The translations under genes were made by a program, and so were the position numbers. A stretch of DNA of 36,625 nt from assembly GCA_017438865.1 (NCBI GenBank), contig JAFRUN010000015.1, forward strand, positions 1-36,625. The letters are read 5' to 3'. Shown piece by piece: positions 14,444 to 20,540 of this stretch (position 1 is the stretch's first letter; every line of letters begins with the position of its first letter). Origin of the DNA: Clostridia bacterium (GTDB lineage Bacteria > Bacillota > Clostridia > Christensenellales > CAG-138). The notes under the pieces were generated by a model that was given only the letters and a program-made list of their open reading frames with translations, did not search any database and had not been told where the DNA came from.

Positions 14444-16381
14444 ATGGCAAAAATGACAATCGAAGACGTCAACGTAGAAGGCAAGAGAGTTCTCGTGCGC
14501 GTGGACTTCAACGTTCCGCTCGCGGAGGACGGCACCGTTTCGGACGACAAGCGCATCGTTGCCGCGCTGCCGACGATCAAGTACCTTCTGGACCACAAGG
14601 CGAAGGTGATCCTTTGCTCGCACCTCGGCAGACCGAAGGGCGAAGTCAATCCGAAGTACTCTCTGGAACCCGTCGGTCAGCGCCTTGCGGAGCTGCTGCC
14701 GGATACGCGCGTATGGTTTGCGACCGACACGATCGGCGAAAGTGCAAAGACCGCGATCGCGGACATGAAGGAAGGCGAGATCGTCCTGCTCGAGAACACG
14801 CGCTTCCATAAGGAAGAGGAAAAGAACGATCCGGAATTCGCAAAGCAGCTTGCTTCCCTCGCGGACCTGTTCGTCTCCGACGCGTTCGGCACCGTGCATC
14901 GCGCGCATGCATCCACGGCGGGCGTTGCGGACTACATCCCCGCAGTCGCCGGATATCTCATCGGCAAGGAGCTCGGCGTGATGGGCGAAGCGCTTGAAAA
15001 TCCGGTCCGTCCGTTCGTGGCGATCCTCGGCGGCGCAAAGGTCGCGGACAAGATCGGCGTCATCAAGAACCTGCTCGCAAAGTGCGACAGTCTGATCATC
15101 GGCGGCGGCATGGCGTACACGTTCTTCAAGGCAATGGGCTACGAGATCGGCACCTCGCTGCTCGACGAAAACAGCATCGACCTCGCAAAGGACCTGATGG
15201 CGGAAGCCAAAGAACGCGGCGTAAACCTGCTGCTCCCGGTCGACACCGTGGTCGCAAAGGAATATGCGGCGGACGCCGAGCACAAAACGGTTCCCGCCGA
15301 CGCGATCCCCGAGGGCTGGATGGGCCTCGACATCGGCGAAAAGAGCTGCGAACTGTTCCGCAAGACGATCCTCGAAGCGAAGACCGTCATCTGGAACGGA
15401 CCGATGGGCGTGTTTGAATTCCCTGCGTTTGCGGAGGGTACCAAGAAGGTCGCCGAAGCGTGCGCGGACTGCGAAGGCACGACGATCATCGGCGGCGGCG
15501 ATTCCGCTTCCGCGGTGAAGAAGCTCGGCTTCGCCAAGAAAATGACGCACATTTCCACCGGCGGCGGCGCGTCGCTCGAGTTCCTCGAGGGCAAGGTCCT
15601 TCCCGGCGTGGCGGTTCTGAACGACAAACCGGAAGGCAGACGTCCGATCATCGCCGGCAACTGGAAGATGAACAAAACGCCCGACGAAGCGGTCGAGCTC
15701 GTCGAAGCGCTGATCCCGCTCGTGAAGGACGCGAAGTGCGAAGTCGTCGTCTGCCCGCCGTATGTGGATCTCTGCTGCGTGGGCAGGACGATCAAGGGTA
15801 CGAACATCAAGCTCGGCGCGCAGAACATCCATTGGGCGGAAAAGGGCGCGTTCACCGGCGAGATCTCCGCGGATATGCTGAAAGCACGCGGCGTGGAATT
15901 CGCGATCGTCGGTCATTCCGAACGCCGTCAGTATTTCGGCGAAACGGACGAGACCGTGAACAAGCGCGCGCTTGCCGCTCTGAACGCGGGTATCACCCCC
16001 ATCATCTGCGTCGGCGAATCGCTGGAGCAGCGTGAAGCGGGCGTGACGGACGAACTCGTTTCCGGCCAGACCGTTGCGGCGCTGAAGGACATGACGAACG
16101 CGCAGGTCGAATCCGTCGTGATCGCATACGAGCCCATCTGGGCGATCGGCACCGGCAAGACGGCGACGAAGGAAGACGCGAACGCGACCATCGGCGTGAT
16201 CCGCAAGGCGATCGCAGGCGTGTTCGGCGATGCGACGGCGAACAAGGTCCGCATCCAGTACGGCGGAAGCATGAATCCGAAGAACGCAAGCGAGCTCATG
16301 GCGATGCCGGAGATCGACGGCGGTCTGATCGGCGGCGCGAGTCTGAAAGCCGAAGACTTCTCGAAGGTGGTTCATTTCTGA
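14444..16381 (+). CDS. pgk-tpiA: Bifunctional phosphoglycerate kinase - triosephosphate isomerase fusion
   Basis: A 645-residue fusion of two glycolytic enzymes in one uninterrupted frame. Residues 1 to about 393 are phosphoglycerate kinase: [34 protein letters not shown] and GGGDSASA are all present. A linker of a few residues (NDKPEG) leads to triosephosphate isomerase at about 399-645, with catalytic Lys408 (AGNWKMNK), His491 (GHSERR) and Glu563 ([12 protein letters not shown]), and phosphate loop YGGSM. Both active sites look intact. The fusion is known from Thermotoga maritima. SD AGGAAAGGAA lies before the ATG. The stop overlaps gpmI by one base (TGATG), so three successive glycolytic activities are coupled. 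No separate gap or eno gene is in view. Confidence 0.96.
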   Translation: MAKMTIEDVNVEGKRVLVRVDFNVPLAEDGTVSDDKRIVAALPTIKYLLDHKAKVILCSHLGRPKGEVNPKYSLEPVGQRLAELLPDTRVWFATDTIGESAKTAIADMKEGEIVLLENTRFHKEEEKNDPEFAKQLASLADLFVSDAFGTVHRAHASTAGVADYIPAVAGYLIGKELGVMGEALENPVRPFVAILGGAKVADKIGVIKNLLAKCDSLIIGGGMAYTFFKAMGYEIGTSLLDENSIDLAKDLMAEAKERGVNLLLPVDTVVAKEYAADAEHKTVPADAIPEGWMGLDIGEKSCELFRKTILEAKTVIWNGPMGVFEFPAFAEGTKKVAEACADCEGTTIIGGGDSASAVKKLGFAKKMTHISTGGGASLEFLEGKVLPGVAVLNDKPEGRRPIIAGNWKMNKTPDEAVELVEALIPLVKDAKCEVVVCPPYVDLCCVGRTIKGTNIKLGAQNIHWAEKGAFTGEISADMLKARGVEFAIVGHSERRQYFGETDETVNKRALAALNAGITPIICVGESLEQREAGVTDELVSGQTVAALKDMTNAQVESVVIAYEPIWAIGTGKTATKEDANATIGVIRKAIAGVFGDATANKVRIQYGGSMNPKNASELMAMPEIDGGLIGGASLKAEDFSKVVHF

Positions 16382-17922
16382 TGAAGCCGATTACCGCATT
16401 GATCATCCTCGACGGCTTCGGCTATCGGGAAGAAAAAAAGTATAACGCGATCCTCACCGACGGTGCGAAGAACTTCATGCGCCTCTGGAAGACCTATCCG
16501 CACACGCTGATCGGCGCGAGCGGCATGGACGTCGGACTTCCCGACGGACAGATGGGCAATTCCGAAGTCGGACACACGAACATCGGCGCGGGACGGATCG
16601 TCTACCAGGAGCTGACACGCATCACGAAGGCGATTCAGGACGGCGATTTCTTTGAGAATCCCGCCTTCCTCGGCGCGATCGAAAACTGCAAGGCACACGA
16701 TTCCTCGCTGCATCTCATGGGGCTCTGCTCCGACGGCGGCGTGCACAGCCACCTCGAGCATCTTTACGCGCTCGTCGAGCTTGCGAAGCGGAACGGGCTC
16801 AAAAAGGTCTACGTCCATTGCTTCATGGACGGGCGCGACGTTCCCCCGTCCTCCGGCAAGGGCTACCTTGAACAGCTCGATGCAAAGCTCAAAGAGATCG
16901 GCTGCGGAAAGATCGCGACGGTCATGGGCAGATTCTACGCAATGGACCGCGACAACCGGTTCGAGCGCGTACAGCGCGCGTATGCCGCGCTGACCTACGG
17001 CGAAGGTTTTACCGCCTCCTCCGGCCCCGAAGCGATGCAGCTGAGCTACGATCGCGGCGACACCGACGAGTTCGTGCAGCCGACGGTCGTTCTGACCGAC
17101 GGCAGGCCCACCGCAACGATCGGACGCAACGACAGCGTGATCTTCTTTAACTTCCGTCCGGACCGTGCAAGAGAGATCTCGCGCGCGTACATTTTCGAGG
17201 ACTTCGACGGCTTCGAGCGCAGAAACGGCTTCTTCCCGCTGTACTACGTTTCGATGACGCAGTACGACAAGACGTTCGAGAACAACCTGCACGTCGCGTT
17301 CAAGCCGCAGTCGCTGAACAACACGTTCGGCGCTTACGTTGCGGACAACGGTCTGACGCAGCTTCGCATTGCGGAGACCGAAAAATACGCGCACGTCACA
17401 TTCTTCTTCAACGGCGGTGTGGAAGCGCCGAACGCGAACGAGGATCGCTGCCTCATTCCCTCGCCGAAGGTCGCAACCTACGATCTGAAACCCGAGATGA
17501 GCGCGTATGAAGTCGCGGCGGAGGCGAAAGCGCGGATCGAAAGCGGCAGGTACGACGTGATGATCCTGAACTTCGCAAACCCCGACATGGTCGGACACAC
17601 CGGCGTGATGGAAGCGGCGGTAAGCGCGGTCCATGCGGTCGACGAATGTCTCCATACGGTCGTGACCGCGATCCTCAAGACCGGCGGCCGCTGCATCGTG
17701 ACCGCGGACCACGGCAACTGCGAACTGATGTGGGATGAAGCGCAGAATGCGCCGTTCACCGCGCACACGACGCTGCCCGTGCCGTGCATTCTGGTCGACG
17801 ATACGCGTAAGGACGTCACGCTCCGCAAAGGCGGACGGCTCTGCGACCTTGCGCCGACGCTGCTTACGCTCATGGGACTGCCCGTGCCGCCGGAAATGAC
17901 GGGAAAATCGCTGGTAGAATAA
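16381..17922 (+). CDS. gpmI: 2,3-bisphosphoglycerate-independent phosphoglycerate mutase
   Basis: A 513-residue GpmI that interconverts 3- and 2-phosphoglycerate with two Mn ions. ALIILDGFGY opens the phosphatase domain. Ser61 in GNSEVGHTNIGAGR is the phosphorylated nucleophile. DGRDVPP and RFYAMDRDNR bind substrate, NFANPDMVGHTG and TADHGNCE bind metal. The length is standard. The start overlaps the fusion-gene stop by one base, so it is translated by re-initiation. It completes a pgk-tpi-gpmI glycolytic operon. A perfect hairpin-forming repeat lies 31 bp after its stop. Confidence 0.97.
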   Translation: MKPITALIILDGFGYREEKKYNAILTDGAKNFMRLWKTYPHTLIGASGMDVGLPDGQMGNSEVGHTNIGAGRIVYQELTRITKAIQDGDFFENPAFLGAIENCKAHDSSLHLMGLCSDGGVHSHLEHLYALVELAKRNGLKKVYVHCFMDGRDVPPSSGKGYLEQLDAKLKEIGCGKIATVMGRFYAMDRDNRFERVQRAYAALTYGEGFTASSGPEAMQLSYDRGDTDEFVQPTVVLTDGRPTATIGRNDSVIFFNFRPDRAREISRAYIFEDFDGFERRNGFFPLYYVSMTQYDKTFENNLHVAFKPQSLNNTFGAYVADNGLTQLRIAETEKYAHVTFFFNGGVEAPNANEDRCLIPSPKVATYDLKPEMSAYEVAAEAKARIESGRYDVMILNFANPDMVGHTGVMEAAVSAVHAVDECLHTVVTAILKTGGRCIVTADHGNCELMWDEAQNAPFTAHTTLPVPCILVDDTRKDVTLRKGGRLCDLAPTLLTLMGLPVPPEMTGKSLVE

Positions 17923-17953
17923 GCGGGACAATCAACGCCCCGCAAAGCGGACG

Positions 17954-17998
17954 ATGCAGGCATAAAACGATCCAAAGTTTTTCGTTTTATGCTTGCAT
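17954..17998. repeat. 17-bp inverted repeat between gpmI and secG
   Basis: The arms at 17954-17970 (ATGCAGGCATAAAACGA) and 17982-17998 pair over all 17 positions with one G-T wobble, around an 11-nt loop. It follows gpmI and may end its transcript, but only TTTCC follows, not a real T-run. The right arm contains the secG -35 box. Confidence 0.8.
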
Positions 17999-18021
17999 TT
18001 CCGAAAGGTGCGTGTTATAAT
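17993..18021 (+). promoter_or_regulatory. Sigma-A promoter of secG
   Basis: -35 TTGCAT (17993-17998), 17-bp spacer, -10 TATAAT (18016-18021) preceded by TGT, an extended -10. The -35 lies inside the right arm of the inverted repeat. The leader is about 25 nt with GGAGG at 18041. Confidence 0.82.
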
Positions 18022-18052
18022 CATTCCCGCAGATATTTTTGGAGGAAATGAT

Positions 18053-18313
18053 ATGGATATTTTGATGTGGATTGTGACCGGTATTCTGGTGCTTTCGTCG
18101 ATTCTGATGTGCGTGGTCGTGCTGATCCAGCAGACCAAGTCTTCCGGTCTCGGCGCAGCATACGGCGGCGACACCGTTTCTTTCTCGCAGCGCGGAAAGG
18201 CCGCAAGCCGTGAAGCAAAGCTGCAGAAGATCACCGTTGTTCTCGCGATCATCATCGCGGTCATGGCGATTGCACTTCTGTTGATCGCCAGATTCGCAGG
18301 CAAATCGATCTGA
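18053..18313 (+). CDS. secG: Protein-export translocase subunit SecG
   Basis: An 86-residue SecG with two transmembrane helices: residues 3-26 (LMWIVTGILVLSSILMCVVVLIQ) and about 60-80 (ITVVLAIIIAVMAIALLLIA). The family motif QQTKSSGLGAAYGG lies in the loop between them. SecG stimulates SecYEG translocation. The ATG at 18053 follows GGAGG at 18041-18045; an upstream in-frame ATG lies before the -10 box and is not usable. It has its own promoter and is followed by smpB and ssrA, a common secG-(rnr)-smpB-ssrA order, here without rnr. Confidence 0.95.
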   Translation: MDILMWIVTGILVLSSILMCVVVLIQQTKSSGLGAAYGGDTVSFSQRGKAASREAKLQKITVVLAIIIAVMAIALLLIARFAGKSI

Positions 18314-18333
18314 TCGGAACAAAACGAGCTTGC

Positions 18334-18366
18334 AACGGTGCATCATTCGATGCACCGTTTCTATTC
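18334..18366 (+). terminator. Intrinsic terminator after secG
   Basis: AACGGTGCATC and GATGCACCGTT form an 11-bp stem around ATTC, followed by TTTCTATT. It lies 20 bp after secG and just before the smpB ribosome site, so it may only partly stop transcription. It also argues against an upstream smpB start at 18338, which would be inside the stem. Confidence 0.75.
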
Positions 18367-18385
18367 TCTGAAAGGAGGGCGTGCC

Positions 18386-18853
18386 GTGCCGGTACACAAG
18401 GGAATCAAGATCGCCGCGCAGAACCGAAAGGCGCGTCACGATTATTTTATCGAAGACACATACGAGTGCGGGATCGTGCTGCAGGGGACCGAGGTCAAGT
18501 CGATCCGCAAGGGCGCACTGAACCTCAAGGACAGCTATGCGCAGGTCAAAAACGGGGAACTCTTTCTGATCGGCATGCATGTGAGCCCCTACGAGCAGGG
18601 CAACATCTATAACCACGATCCGTTCCGCACGAGAAAGCTGCTTGCGCATGCGCGCGAGATCCGAAAGCTCCTCACCCGGTCGCAGGCGGAGGGCTACAGT
18701 CTCGTTCCTCTGTCCGTCTATTTCAAGGACGGCAAGGTCAAGGTCGAGCTGGCGGTCGCCAAGGGCAAGAAGCTCTATGACAAACGCACGAGCATCGCGG
18801 ACCGCGACGCCGACCGCGACATCGAACGGAACATCAAAAAACAGTATCGCTGA
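18386..18853 (+). CDS. smpB: SsrA-binding protein SmpB
   Basis: A 155-residue SmpB, partner of tmRNA in rescuing stalled ribosomes. [34 protein letters not shown] is the beta-barrel start, [11 protein letters not shown] and [12 protein letters not shown] follow, and the basic tail [23 protein letters not shown] fits the mRNA channel. The start is GTG at 18386, 7 nt after AAGGAGGG; this gives the normal length. The gene lies 42 bp before ssrA, its functional partner, a frequent bacterial arrangement. Confidence 0.97.
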   Translation: MPVHKGIKIAAQNRKARHDYFIEDTYECGIVLQGTEVKSIRKGALNLKDSYAQVKNGELFLIGMHVSPYEQGNIYNHDPFRTRKLLAHAREIRKLLTRSQAEGYSLVPLSVYFKDGKVKVELAVAKGKKLYDKRTSIADRDADRDIERNIKKQYR

Positions 18854-18895
18854 CGAAAGCCGGCATACCATATAAACAACCGCTTTATCGATCCC

Positions 18896-19251
18896 GGGGG
18901 CGAAATGGTTTCGACGGGGATCGCGGAAGCGGGATCAGCGAGCCGAAGCCCCGTGCTTCGTTAAAAACGGGAACTGTCTAAAATAACTGACAACAATCAC
19001 ACTCAACTCGCAGCTGCATAAACGCAGCTACGCGTCCGCCCGAGGAAACTTACCGCTTCGGAACCGGGCGTCATCAGGGTAGGGAACGAACCTGCGTAAG
19101 CTTTGCCGCAGGCCGGACTTCATGAAGCTACCGTAACGCAGAGCCCGTCGGTGGGCGCCGCGCGAGGGGAATCCCAAAACGCCGACTGCGCTCGGAGAAG
19201 ATCCTGCCAACGGATTTTCGGACGGGAGTTCGACTCTCCCCGCATCCACCA
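18896..19251 (+). ncRNA. ssrA: Transfer-messenger RNA (tmRNA)
   Basis: A 356-nt tmRNA. The 5' end GGGGGCGAAATGGTTTCGACGGGG is the conserved tRNA-like start, and the 3' end has T-arm GGGAG-TTCGACT-CTCCC, acceptor CGCATCC and encoded ACCA. The tag frame is GAC at 18989 to TAA at 19019-19021, coding DNNHTQLAAA after the tRNA-borne alanine; AAAATAACT precedes it, as usual for the resume site. The acceptor stem has one G-A mismatch and one wobble. The distal repeat at 20254-20273 would remove the mismatch. The resume codon is inferred by pattern. A terminator follows at 19255. Confidence 0.95.
19232..19251 (+). repeat. Proximal att-like repeat: ssrA 3' end
   Basis: GACTCTCCCCGCATCCACCA, the last 20 nt of the tmRNA gene. 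The same sequence with one change (A to C at position 13) occurs at 20254-20273. Repeats of an RNA gene's 3' end at island borders are the mark of integrase-mediated insertion, and ssrA is a well-known target. Confidence 0.75.
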
Positions 19252-19254
19252 TCT

Positions 19255-19300
19255 GAGAAACCTCTTTTGTCTACCAGGACAAAAGAGGTTTCTCTTTTAT
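19255..19300 (+). terminator. Intrinsic terminator after ssrA
   Basis: A 17-bp perfect stem (19255-19271 with 19278-19294) around TACCAG, followed by TTTTAT. It follows the present ssrA 3' end, inside the proposed island. Confidence 0.92.
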
Positions 19301-19310
19301 GGTTGGAGGA

Positions 19311-19339
19311 TTGACTCCCATTTGAGTGGTTTGTATAAT
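19311..19339 (+). promoter_or_regulatory. Near-consensus promoter of island gene
   Basis: -35 TTGACT (19311-19316), 17-bp spacer, -10 TATAAT (19334-19339). No TGn extension, unlike most promoters of this window. The transcript would start near 19346. Confidence 0.85.
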
Positions 19340-19379
19340 ACTGAGTATAGAAATGAAGGACTCGGAGGATCCGCGGAGC

Positions 19380-20060
19380 ATGAAAACAATCAGTGATATT
19401 CGAGTTTATCGCAGTTGTGTTGATAACACTGACGGTAATTCTCTCCCCGAAGATTTTAATAATAGTCGACTTAATCGTGTAATTCACAGAATCGTAATGA
19501 AACTCCGGGAGAAAGCCTTTTCTTTTGGCGAGTTCGATCACTTATATATTAACCTGACAACATGTGCCGTTCAAAACGGTTTTGCTCCCGCGAAAAGAAG
19601 CGCAGACAAGTACCACCCGTGGTTTCGATACTACGACGCGGAAGTAAGTAAATCCCTTTTTGATTCACTTGAGACAGAACAAAGCATTCCGTCCATAGTT
19701 GAAATCGTTGAACAAATGCTGCTGAAGTTCTTCTCCTCGCCTCGATTTGACGCAGAAGCGATTCATGCTTGTTTCTTTGAAGCGACGTCATTAGGCGAAA
19801 AAATGCTGGTGAAATTTAAAGAGAAAAGGTCGAATGAGGTCACAGCAACTGTGTATTTACGGTACTTGGACAGCGGGCTTTATGAACCGCTTTTGATGGT
19901 TTGCGGCTCAGACGATAAACTAATATTTGAAAAACAGCTGCCAAAATCAATAGTCCTTGATGCCTTCGGAGAAATCCGCATTGCCAAGAAGAGGGTTACG
20001 ATCTTGCCTCGGCGAAACAGCTATTCCAAAGAACGAAAGCCCATGGTATTTACGATATAG
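19380..20060 (+). CDS. Hypothetical protein, sole gene of the ssrA island
   Basis: A 226-residue soluble protein I do not recognise. It has no signal peptide, membrane segment or clear enzyme motif. Notable stretches are HLYINLTTCAVQNGF, KYHPWFRYYDAEV, IVEIVEQMLLKFF, TATVYLRYLDSGLYEPLLMV and a basic tail. The ATG at 19380 was chosen because GGAGGA lies about 10 nt upstream and because the promoter puts the RNA start at about 19346; the longer frame from 19326 starts inside the promoter. The gene is clearly more AT-rich than its neighbours and uses different codons, which points to transfer. It has its own promoter and terminator. A cargo role such as defence, toxin immunity or regulation is possible, but nothing in the sequence shows it. 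Confidence 0.75.
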   Translation: MKTISDIRVYRSCVDNTDGNSLPEDFNNSRLNRVIHRIVMKLREKAFSFGEFDHLYINLTTCAVQNGFAPAKRSADKYHPWFRYYDAEVSKSLFDSLETEQSIPSIVEIVEQMLLKFFSSPRFDAEAIHACFFEATSLGEKMLVKFKEKRSNEVTATVYLRYLDSGLYEPLLMVCGSDDKLIFEKQLPKSIVLDAFGEIRIAKKRVTILPRRNSYSKERKPMVFTI

Positions 20061-20121
20061 TATCGAATGTTTTTTGCGCGTTCTTTCTATAGTTTTGTAC
20101 CTTTTACGCGGTTTTAGACAG

Positions 20122-20160
20122 AAAGAAAACAGGGCATTCCGATGCCCTGTTTTCTTTTTC
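20122..20160 (+). terminator. Intrinsic terminator of island gene
   Basis: A 16-bp stem (AAAGAAAACAGGGCAT with its complement) around TCCG, followed by more T residues, about 60 bp after the stop. Strong. Confidence 0.93.
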
Positions 20161-20170
20161 CCGATAACAA

Positions 20171-20263
20171 GGGGAGAGTCGAACCGGCGCGGGGGTGAAT
20201 GAAGCCGCAGTGCGGCTTCAGAGCCGCGCCGTGACCGAGCCGCAGCGAGAGGAGACTCTCCCC
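20171..20263. repeat. Nested inverted repeats at distal island border
   Basis: Three arms nest: GGGGAGAGTC (20171-20180) with GACTCTCCCC (20254-20263); GGCGCGG (20186-20192) with CCGCGCC (20224-20230); GAAGCCGCA (20201-20209) with TGCGGCTTC (20211-20219). The left outer arm, extended to GGGGAGAGTCGAAC, is an inverted copy of the tmRNA T-arm (14 nt). I see no coding frame here. Confidence 0.7.
20224..20242 (+). repeat. 19-nt direct repeat, copy 1
   Basis: CCGCGCCGTGACCGAGCCG, identical to 20446-20464. Copy 1 is inside the nested palindrome at the island border. Confidence 0.8.
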
Positions 20264-20273
20264 GCCTCCACCA
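20254..20273 (+). repeat. Distal att-like repeat: displaced original ssrA 3' end
   Basis: GACTCTCCCCGCCTCCACCA, matching 19 of 20 nt of the ssrA end. With this sequence the acceptor CGCCTCC pairs with the tmRNA 5' GGGGGCG at all seven positions (one G-U). A terminator follows at once. Both facts suggest this was the ssrA end before insertion. Confidence 0.75.
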
Positions 20274-20274
20274 C

Positions 20275-20313
20275 GTCGCCGCGAACGTCGCATCGCTCGC
20301 GGCGACTTTTTTT
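20275..20313 (+). terminator. Intrinsic terminator, probably the original ssrA terminator
   Basis: GTCGCCGCGA (20275-20284) and TCGCGGCGAC (20297-20306) form a 10-bp stem with a 12-nt loop, then seven T. It begins 1 nt after the distal CCA, where an ssrA terminator should be. Confidence 0.88.
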
Positions 20314-20502
20314 GCTTTGCTGAAAAGTCACCGCTTGCCCTCTCCGTTGCGGCTCCTTTCCGCAGTCGATCACGCTTGCTTCAGCTGCTCGTTTGTAAAC
20401 GCACTCACAACGCTTCCGCTGCGCTACCAATCGCCTGCGGGATTCCCGCGCCGTGACCGAGCCGTGGAAAGAGTTGCGGTGTGCCGTCGGCGCTGCAAGC
20501 GG
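20314..20502. other. Non-coding stretch without recognised gene
   Basis: Together with 20061-20313 this makes a 480-bp region with no credible gene. It holds only copy 2 of the 19-nt repeat and short GC-rich motifs. The short frames present lack ribosome sites. Confidence 0.6.
20446..20464 (+). repeat. 19-nt direct repeat, copy 2
   Basis: CCGCGCCGTGACCGAGCCG, identical to copy 1 at 20224-20242, 203 bp apart. The flanks differ. Confidence 0.8.
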
Positions 20503-20533
20503 AAAAAAGAAGAACCCCGGCGATCTGCCGGGG
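20503..20533 (-). terminator. Intrinsic terminator of CotH-family gene
   Basis: CCCCGGC and GCCGGGG (20515-20521 with 20527-20533) around GATCT. On the minus strand a T-rich tail TTCTTCTTTTTT follows, 8 bp after the stop of the CotH-family gene. Confidence 0.9.
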
Positions 20534-20540
20534 CGTTTTC

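Noticed and set aside
15600-15680. Possible sequencing frameshift joining separate pgk and tpiA genes
   Set aside because: The frame is continuous, no stop or start signals lie at the joint, and a short linker as in known PGK-TIM fusions is present.
14423-16375. 650-residue open frame on the minus strand opposite pgk-tpi
   Set aside because: It is the antisense of a clearly real fusion gene. Its Arg/His/Asp/Val-rich composition is typical of antisense frames in GC-rich codon-biased genes.
19326-19379. Longer N-terminus for the island protein
   Set aside because: The ATG at 19326 lies within the promoter spacer, and the one at 19353 has no ribosome site.
20171-20273. Possible tRNA gene ending in CCA
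   Set aside because: It has no anticodon or D-arm and no TTCGA loop. It is better explained as the displaced ssrA end plus palindrome.
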